Of a DNA stretch of 9,849 bases, positions 6,615-9,849 are shown piece after piece. How positions within the stretch are numbered: the stretch's first letter is position 1; each line of letters begins with the position of its first letter. The notes under the pieces were generated by a model, which saw only the letters and a program-made list of their open reading frames with translations, searched no databases and had not been told where the DNA came from. Origin of the DNA: an uncultured Clostridia bacterium (lineage in GTDB: Bacteria > Bacillota > Clostridia > Oscillospirales > Ruminococcaceae); the NCBI GenBank assembly GCA_947624425.1, contig CANQKG010000039.1, positions 1 through 9,849 of the forward strand. The letters run 5' to 3'. The translations under genes and the position numbers were made by a program.

Positions 6615-6716
6615 GTGATACATATCACACTTCAGGATTTGTTTTGCTGTTTGTCTATCGCGTGGATTGTGATCCAATTCTGTGACAGGCTGAACAGTCA
6701 AAATAAAAAGAAGTGA
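6615..6716 (+). CDS. Small hydrophobic peptide, type I toxin-like, left copy
   Basis: 33 codons then TGA, giving an in-frame peptide of the form xIHITLQDLFCC...NSQNKKK. Residues about 8-23 form one hydrophobic segment rich in Leu, Ile, Cys and Trp, followed by a polar stretch and a Lys-rich end. This is the build of small membrane toxins such as TxpA and holin-like toxins; I do not recognise the exact family. The right copy (8591-8692) encodes the identical peptide through four synonymous differences (TTG/TTA, GCG/GCA, ATT/ATC, TGT/TGC), strong evidence that the frame is translated and selected. The start is uncertain: AAGGGGGTGAT is a ribosome site but no ATG follows; the entry begins at the GTG inside it, with ATA, ATC or the TTG at codon 9 as alternatives. 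No good promoter is seen upstream. An antisense RNA runs against its 3' end. Confidence 0.6.
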   Translation: MIHITLQDLFCCLSIAWIVIQFCDRLNSQNKKK

Positions 6717-6742
6717 GCCGTCTGCTGCAACAGACGGCTCAC
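6701..6742 (-). terminator. Terminator of the left antisense RNA
   Basis: Stem 6713-6724/6731-6742 with a 6-base loop, followed on the minus strand by TTCTTTTTATTTT. It overlaps the stop codon and lysine codons of the small peptide gene. Confidence 0.75.
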
Positions 6743-6806
6743 GGTTTTGTGAAGCATAGCTTCACACACTGAAACCATATGTTTGTGGCAACCGTCGGGT
6801 TTCCAC
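6702..6806 (-). ncRNA. Predicted antisense RNA (antitoxin-like), left copy
   Basis: About 105 nt from a start near 6806 to the T-tract past the hairpin at 6713-6742. Predicted fold: a 5' stem UGUGG-a-AACC-cgac-GGUU-g-CCACA, a middle stem GUGAAGC/GCUUCAC with a 3-base loop, then the 12-bp terminator stem GUGAGCCGUCUG/CAGACGGCUCAC. The right copy keeps all three stems while linker and loops differ. Its 3' end overlaps the last codons of the small peptide gene, and the rest is complementary to that gene's 3' untranslated region, as RatA is to txpA. Confidence 0.65.
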
Positions 6807-6812
6807 ATTTTT
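6784..6812 (+). terminator. Terminator of the left small-peptide mRNA
   Basis: TGTGG...CCACA (6784-6807, inner stem AACC/GGTT) followed by TTTTTATT on the plus strand. The same hairpin on the minus strand is the 5' end of the antisense RNA. Confidence 0.65.
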
Positions 6813-6841
6813 ATTATACAAAGCTTTCCTATGTTTGTCAA
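6813..6841 (-). promoter_or_regulatory. Consensus sigma-A promoter of the left antisense RNA
   Basis: Minus strand TTGACA (6836-6841), exactly 17 bp, TATAAT (6813-6818). The right copy at 8787-8815 has the same hexamers and spacing although the spacer sequences differ, so the promoter is conserved by function. Confidence 0.88.
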
Positions 6842-6886
6842 GTGTTATCCAGTGCGGTTCCCGATTTGGCTCGGGGTTGCGGTTGT

Positions 6887-7123
6887 GAATCCCTCCACCG
6901 CGCGAAGCGCGGTCCCCTCCCTTTGACAAGGGAGGTTTTGACAAAGACGGAAGCTTTATGAGATAATAAAAGCGGTTTTAACAATAGGTATTAGCTTTTG
7001 AAGCGAAAGCAGAAAAGGAAGGCTTTTTTCAGCCTTCCTTTCTCAATATTTCCGTAAAGCTAAATGGGTCGCCAGTGCCTCCCTTGTCAAAGGGAGGGGG
7101 ACCGCGAAGCGGTGGTGGGATTC
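6887..7123. mobile_element. MITE-like palindromic element 2
   Basis: Left arm 6887-6957 (GAATCCCTCCACC... as in repeat A) and inverted right arm 7078-7123 (ending GGTGGTGGGATTC) enclose about 120 bp. The arms share GAATCCC, the ACC/GGT hairpin with different loop sequence, and CCTCCCTTTGACAAGGGAGG. The general layout equals element 1 at 2042-2389, but the interior is not alike. No transposase. At the inner edge of the left arm TTGACA (6938-6943) and GATAAT (6962-6967) with an 18-bp gap form a possible weak outward promoter. Confidence 0.6.
7010..7041 (-). terminator. Terminator downstream of the aminotransferase gene
   Basis: AAAGGAAGGCT (7014-7024) and AGCCTTCCTTT (7031-7041) form an 11-bp stem with a 6-base loop. 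On the minus strand the stem runs into CCTTTTCTG. It is about 215 bp past the aminotransferase stop, with repeat R in between. Confidence 0.6.
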
Positions 7124-7252
7124 AAAAAGCTTTTCCCGTTTCGGGCGAAATCGGTAATCACCCACTAAATCGGTTGTCAATACAGCCCGATCACCGCACC
7201 GCATTTGGTACCGAGCGGGAAAGCTCGATATCCGCGCCCGGTTGCAAGTGCG
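7067..7252. repeat. Long dispersed repeat R, copy 2
   Basis: About 186 bp related to 2328-2522, from GGTCGCCAG to CAAGTGCGT. It ends 3 bp from the aminotransferase stop codon. The first part is the right arm of palindromic element 2. Confidence 0.75.
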
Positions 7253-7255
7253 TGC

Positions 7256-8443
7256 TTAAAGCTTTTCGTGGAGCAGGGCGCCCAAGATGCGGCAGCCTTC
7301 CCGGATCGCGTCGTCGGTCGGAGTGGAAAAGTTCATCCGAAACGCATGGCTTTTCCCGTTCGGGTCGGACAAAAACGCCGCGCCCGGCACCACCGCCACC
7401 TTATGCTCCGCCGCTTCCTTACAAAACGCCGCGCCGTCCACCGTGTCGGGCAGCGTACACCAGACAAACAGCCCGCCCTCAGGCTCGGTGGTCTTTGCCG
7501 CCTTCGGGAAATACGCCTCGATCGCGCCGCGCATCACCCGATACTTCCGCCGATAAATATCCGGCAGGCTTTTCAGATGCGCGTGATAATTCCCGCCGGT
7601 CAAAAACCGGTACGCCGCCATCTGCGCCAGTCCGTTTGTATGGACGTCCTGCGTCTGCTTTCCGACGGTCAGCTTGGCCAGCAGCGCGCGGTTCCCGCAG
7701 AGATACCCCACGCGGATACCCGGCGCCAGCACCTTCGAAAAGCTCCCGCAGTAAAGCACCGTGCCGTCGGTATCCATCGTCTTGATCGCGGGAATGTCCT
7801 CCCCCGCAAACCGCAGATCGCCATAGGGGTTATCCTCCAGCAGTACCAAGCCGTACTCCCGGCAGAGCGCCAGCGCCGCTTTCCGCTTTTCAAGCGAGGT
7901 GGTGATCCCGGTCGGGTTCTGGAAGTTCGGGATCAGATAGAGTATCTTCGCGTTCGGGTTCGCCTCGCAGGCCGCCCGGAGCGCTTCGATCGAGACGCCG
8001 TCGTCCTCCATCGGCACCCCCACCGGCTTTGCTCCGAACGCCCGGAACGCATTGAGCGAGCCGACAAAGGTGGGCTCCTCACAAAGCACCACGTCCCCCT
8101 CGTTGCAGAGCGCCTGCGTCAGCAGTGCGATCCCCTGTGTCGCTCCCGAGACGATCAGAACGTCGTCCTCCTCCCCGCCGACATGAAGCCGCTCCCTCAG
8201 GTCGTCGGCAACCGCCGACCGAAGCGGCGCGTACCCCTCGCTGATCCCGTACTGGAGCGCCGTGATCGGCTCGGTCTCCATGATATCCGCCATGTGGCGG
8301 CGCAGCTCCTCGGTCGGGAACGCATCGGGCGCGGGATTCCCCGCCGCCAGCGAGATCACCGACGGATCGGAGGTCGCTTTGAGGATCTCACGGATCGCAG
8401 AGGGCGCGAGATTCGCCAGCTTGTTTGAAAAACGGTAGTTCAT
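7256..8443 (-). CDS. PLP-dependent aminotransferase, class I/II (2-aminoadipate/aromatic aminotransferase-like)
   Basis: 395 residues, full length for fold-type I aminotransferases, which move an amino group between an amino acid and a 2-oxo acid. Visible motifs are SLAAGNPAPDAFP (31-43), QYGISEGY (64-71), the NPTG asparagine in NFQNPTG (N176), the PLP-ring aspartate in EDNPYGDLRF (D204, with Y207), the Schiff-base lysine in SFSKVLAPGIRVGY (K237), and the carboxylate-binding arginine in FRMNFS (R369). The overall pattern matches the LysN/MocR-type subgroup that often acts on 2-aminoadipate or aromatic and branched substrates; the true substrate is not readable. No GntR domain is fused. AAGGAGGAAAAACC precedes the ATG and the 18 bp around it are identical to the dockerin gene's start. 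It is apparently monocistronic; its own promoter is not clear because the small-RNA locus begins 19 bp upstream. Confidence 0.92.
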   Translation of the reverse strand: MNYRFSNKLANLAPSAIREILKATSDPSVISLAAGNPAPDAFPTEELRRHMADIMETEPITALQYGISEGYAPLRSAVADDLRERLHVGGEEDDVLIVSGATQGIALLTQALCNEGDVVLCEEPTFVGSLNAFRAFGAKPVGVPMEDDGVSIEALRAACEANPNAKILYLIPNFQNPTGITTSLEKRKAALALCREYGLVLLEDNPYGDLRFAGEDIPAIKTMDTDGTVLYCGSFSKVLAPGIRVGYLCGNRALLAKLTVGKQTQDVHTNGLAQMAAYRFLTGGNYHAHLKSLPDIYRRKYRVMRGAIEAYFPKAAKTTEPEGGLFVWCTLPDTVDGAAFCKEAAEHKVAVVPGAAFLSDPNGKSHAFRMNFSTPTDDAIREGCRILGALLHEKL

Positions 8444-8461
8444 GGTTTTTCCTCCTTATCA

Positions 8462-8490
8462 TTGACACCTTTCTTTCAACCGTTTATAAT
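8462..8490 (+). promoter_or_regulatory. Consensus sigma-A promoter of the right small-peptide mRNA
   Basis: TTGACA (8462-8467), exactly 17 bp, TATAAT (8485-8490). Transcription would start near 8497. It points away from the aminotransferase. The bases downstream (GTGGAAAACC...ACGGTTGCC, 8498-8525) match the start of the antisense RNA from the other end of the locus, so the locus has promoter-bearing inverted ends. Confidence 0.9.
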
Positions 8491-8530
8491 TAAGAGCGTG
8501 GAAAACCCCGGTAAAGACGGTTGCCTGTCA

Positions 8531-8595
8531 CTCCGCAAGAGCGGATTGGAGGCGAGTGTATGGCTCTTGCGGAGAATCTCTCCAAGGGAGGTGAT
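8531..8595 (+). promoter_or_regulatory. Structured 5' leader of the right small-peptide mRNA
   Basis: A perfect 12-bp stem CTCCGCAAGAGC/GCTCTTGCGGAG (8531-8542, 8563-8574) encloses a 20-base loop. Just past it CTCC-aag-GGAG (8580-8590) can pair over the ribosome site AAGGGAGGTGAT (8584-8595). The loop TTGGAG (8546-8551) can alternatively pair with CTCCAA (8580-8585). Together these could hide or expose the ribosome site, as in known type I toxin mRNAs. Folding is by eye only. Confidence 0.5.
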
Positions 8596-8682
8596 ACATA
8601 TCACACTTCAGGATTTGTTTTGCTGTTTATCTATCGCATGGATCGTGATCCAATTCTGCGACAGGCTGAACAGTCAAAATAA
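8560..8682 (+). CDS. Possible leader ORF overlapping the small peptide gene (mok-like)
   Basis: An ATG at 8560 has GGAGG (8548-8552) seven bases upstream, the best start signal in the locus. It opens a 40-codon frame (MALAENLSKGGDTYHTSG...) that overlaps the small peptide gene in a different frame and ends TAA at 8680-8682. The left locus lacks this ATG, and its version of the frame carries amino acid changes and an early TGA, so the product itself is not conserved. A role in translational coupling, as mok has for hok, is possible. It may equally be chance. Confidence 0.3.
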   Translation: MALAENLSKGGDTYHTSGFVLLFIYRMDRDPILRQAEQSK

Positions 8683-8692
8683 AAAGAAGTGA
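8591..8692 (+). CDS. Small hydrophobic peptide, type I toxin-like, right copy
   Basis: 33 codons plus TGA encoding exactly the same peptide as the left copy, with one hydrophobic segment (about residues 8-23, including LFCCLSIAW) and a KKK end. It would insert in the cytoplasmic membrane. Here the whole unit is present: consensus promoter (8462-8490), structured leader, ribosome site AAGGGAGGTGAT, plus-strand terminator (8757-8786) and convergent antisense RNA. The start is again uncertain; GTG at 8591 lies within the ribosome site, ATC at 8600 has ideal spacing but would be a rare start, and TTG at 8615 is farther. Four third-position differences from the left copy are all silent. The type I toxin reading rests on build and layout, not on a recognised family. 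A regulatory peptide or an RNA-only element is the alternative. Confidence 0.65.
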   Translation: MIHITLQDLFCCLSIAWIVIQFCDRLNSQNKKK

Positions 8693-8780
8693 GCCGTCTG
8701 CCCCAACAGACGGCTCGATCCGTGAAGCAAAGCTTCACATAAAATGAGTCGGACGATGTGGCAACCGTCCGGTTTTCCAC
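8679..8780 (-). ncRNA. Predicted antisense RNA (antitoxin-like), right copy
   Basis: About 102 nt from a start near 8780 to the T-tract beyond the hairpin at 8691-8716. It has the same three-stem plan as the left copy: 5' stem UGUGG...CCACA with inner AACC/GGUU, middle GUGAAGC-uuu-GCUUCAC, and terminator stem GAGCCGUCUG/CAGACGGCUC. The linker between stems 1 and 2 and the loops differ from the left copy. It is fully complementary to the small-peptide mRNA from the lysine codons to that mRNA's end. Confidence 0.68.
8680..8716 (-). terminator. Terminator of the right antisense RNA
   Basis: 10-bp stem (8691-8700/8707-8716, loop 6) followed on the minus strand by ACTTCTTTTTATTTT. On the plus strand no T-run follows, so the mRNA is not expected to stop here. 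Confidence 0.75.
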
Positions 8781-8786
8781 ATTTTT
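8757..8786 (+). terminator. Terminator of the right small-peptide mRNA
   Basis: TGTGGCAACCG and GGTTTTCCACA (8757-8781) pair around a short loop and run into TTTTTATTATA. This gives an mRNA of roughly 290 nt that covers the whole antisense gene. Confidence 0.7.
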
Positions 8787-8815
8787 ATTATAGCGTATGG
8801 AGCGGTGCTTGTCAA
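8787..8815 (-). promoter_or_regulatory. Consensus sigma-A promoter of the right antisense RNA, overlapping the comM stop
   Basis: Minus strand TTGACA (8810-8815), 17 bp, TATAAT (8787-8792). The TGA stop of the upstream comM gene (8812-8814) is part of the -35 hexamer. Confidence 0.9.
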
Positions 8816-9849
8816 GTGTCTTCCTTCCAATATTTTCTGTCCAAGGAACGGTACTGGATCGCCTCGGCGATCTCGGCGCTGCCGATCTTCTCCTCCCCGC
8901 CGAGATCGGCGATCGTCCGCGCCACCTTCAGCACCCGTTCATAGGCGCGGGCGGAAAGCCCCAGCCGGTCAAAGGCGGTGCGCAGGGTACGGTCGGCACT
9001 CTCGGTCAGCGGGCAGGTGCGCCGCAGCAGCGCAGGCGTCAGCCGCGCGTTATCATGCACGCCGGTGCCGCGCAGCCGCTCGGTCTGGATCGCCCGCGCC
9101 CGGATCACCCGCTCCCGGATTACCGCCGAAGACTCGGACGGCGTTTTGGCCGACAGCTCGTCATACTCGACCGGCGCCGTCTCTACATGGAGGTCCAGCC
9201 GATCGAGCAACGGTCCGCTCACCCGTTTGAGATAGCGGGACACCGCCTGCTCGGAGCAGTGACAAGGGCGGGTGGGATGCCCGTGATACCCGCAGGGACA
9301 GGGATTCATCGCCGCCACCAGCGTCACCGCGCAGGAGTAGGTCACCGTCCCGCTCACCCGGGTGATGGTCACCTGCCCGTCCTCCAGCGGCTGGCGCAAT
9401 ATCTCCAGCGCGGGACGGGAAAACTCCGGCAGCTCGTCCAGAAACAGCACCCCGTTATGCGCCAGCGAAAGCTCCCCCGGCGTGGGATAGACCCCGCCGC
9501 CCGACAGCCCATTGGGCGACACGGTATGATGCGGCGCGCGAAACGGCCGCGCCGTAATCAGCGGATGCCGCTCGTCCAGCAGTCCCGCCACCGAATGGAT
9601 CCGGGTCGTCTCCATCGACTCCTCCGCCGTCAGAGGCGGCAGAATGGTCGGGAGCCGCTTTGCCAGCATACTCTTCCCCGATCCCGGCGACCCGATCAGC
9701 AGTACGTTATGTCCGCCTGCCGCAGCGATCTCCATTGCGCGGCGGCCTGCCGTCTGCCCGCGCACCTCCGAAAAGTCAAACGGGAACTCGGTCAGCGGTG
9801 CAAACCGCGCCACCGGCGGATGAGGCGTCAGCGGATTTTCTCCGGTCAA
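8812..9849 (-). CDS. comM: ComM/YifB family Mg-chelatase-like AAA+ ATPase (5' end outside window)
   Basis: The visible 345 residues are the C-terminal two thirds of a protein normally near 500 residues; the gene enters from the right edge, so the N-terminal Lon-protease-like domain is missing from view. ComM is a hexameric AAA+ helicase that promotes branch migration when single-stranded DNA is integrated during natural transformation. Walker A GSPGSGKS is at visible residues 53-60, Walker B GVLFLDELPEF at 133-143, the pore/insert motif RPFRAPHHTVS at 101-111, sensor 1 AAMNPCPCGY at 179-188, a cysteine cluster CPCGYHGHPTRPCHC at 184-198, and SGPLLDRLDLHV with the arginine finger at 211-222. 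The C-terminal magnesium-chelatase subdomain follows (ERVIRARAIQ onward) and ends SLDRKYWKEDT. Its stop codon lies inside the antisense RNA promoter. The ATPase may be functional; competence in this organism is not implied. Confidence 0.95.
   Translation of the reverse strand: MTGENPLTPHPPVARFAPLTEFPFDFSEVRGQTAGRRAMEIAAAGGHNVLLIGSPGSGKSMLAKRLPTILPPLTAEESMETTRIHSVAGLLDERHPLITARPFRAPHHTVSPNGLSGGGVYPTPGELSLAHNGVLFLDELPEFSRPALEILRQPLEDGQVTITRVSGTVTYSCAVTLVAAMNPCPCGYHGHPTRPCHCSEQAVSRYLKRVSGPLLDRLDLHVETAPVEYDELSAKTPSESSAVIRERVIRARAIQTERLRGTGVHDNARLTPALLRRTCPLTESADRTLRTAFDRLGLSARAYERVLKVARTIADLGGEEKIGSAEIAEAIQYRSLDRKYWKEDT

Noticed and set aside
6491..6685. 64-codon plus-strand frame starting in repeat A and running into the left toxin-like locus.
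   Set aside because: No ribosome site; it is the frame whose differences between copies are amino acid changes and a stop, so it is not under selection.
7205..8428. Plus-strand open frame of 407 codons across the aminotransferase gene.
   Set aside because: Arg/Pro-rich shadow with no family motifs; the minus strand encodes an intact aminotransferase with all catalytic residues.
8462..8590. Longer 76-codon reading of the right small peptide beginning at TTG 8462.
   Set aside because: That TTG is the -35 hexamer of the promoter and lies upstream of the predicted RNA start, so it cannot be translated from this mRNA; the extension is absent from the left copy.

Overview
The window looks like a chromosomal segment of a GC-rich, spore-forming member of the Clostridia, most likely an Oscillospiraceae/Ruminococcaceae-type gut or anaerobic bacterium. 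The reasons are a spmA-like sporulation gene behind a sigma-E-like promoter, a clostridial AbrB with a zinc-ribbon tail, a large secreted dockerin protein, strong Gram-positive Shine-Dalgarno sites and several palindromic repeats between genes. This placement is inference from gene content; no 16S or marker gene is present.

Left part (1-1650): a C-terminally truncated spmA on the minus strand (53-424) diverges from an abrB-nth operon on the plus strand (674-1569). The two promoters sit back to back at 497-525 and 535-563. abrB and nth overlap by ATGA, and the operon ends at a strong hairpin.

Middle (1650-6275): about 950 bp without genes holds a three-unit 46-bp tandem repeat, a 41-nt palindrome and a MITE-like palindromic element carrying a nested insertion. 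The dockerin gene follows (2617-6195, minus): a signal peptide, four related CBM11-like beta-sandwich modules, two SDTP-repeat linkers and a C-terminal type I dockerin, with its own promoter and terminator. It is probably a non-catalytic carbohydrate-binding part of a cellulosome-like complex.

Right part (6275-9849): a PLP-dependent aminotransferase (7256-8443, minus) and the C-terminal two thirds of a ComM/YifB AAA+ ATPase (8812 to the window edge, minus) are separated by a compact locus. A diverged copy of that locus lies at 6590-6841. Each copy encodes the same 33-codon peptide, with one hydrophobic segment and a lysine tail. On the opposite strand each has a perfect TTGACA-N17-TATAAT promoter driving a predicted antisense RNA of about 105 nt. 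The two peptide genes differ by four bases, all synonymous, and the antisense RNAs keep their stems while linkers and loops diverge. I read these as two copies of an uncharacterised type I toxin-antitoxin-like system, convergent like txpA/RatA. The right copy also shows 5'-to-3' self-complementarity and an overlapping leader ORF reminiscent of hok/mok. The left copy has lost its toxin promoter and is bracketed by direct copies of the palindromic repeat. This is the most interesting content of the window.
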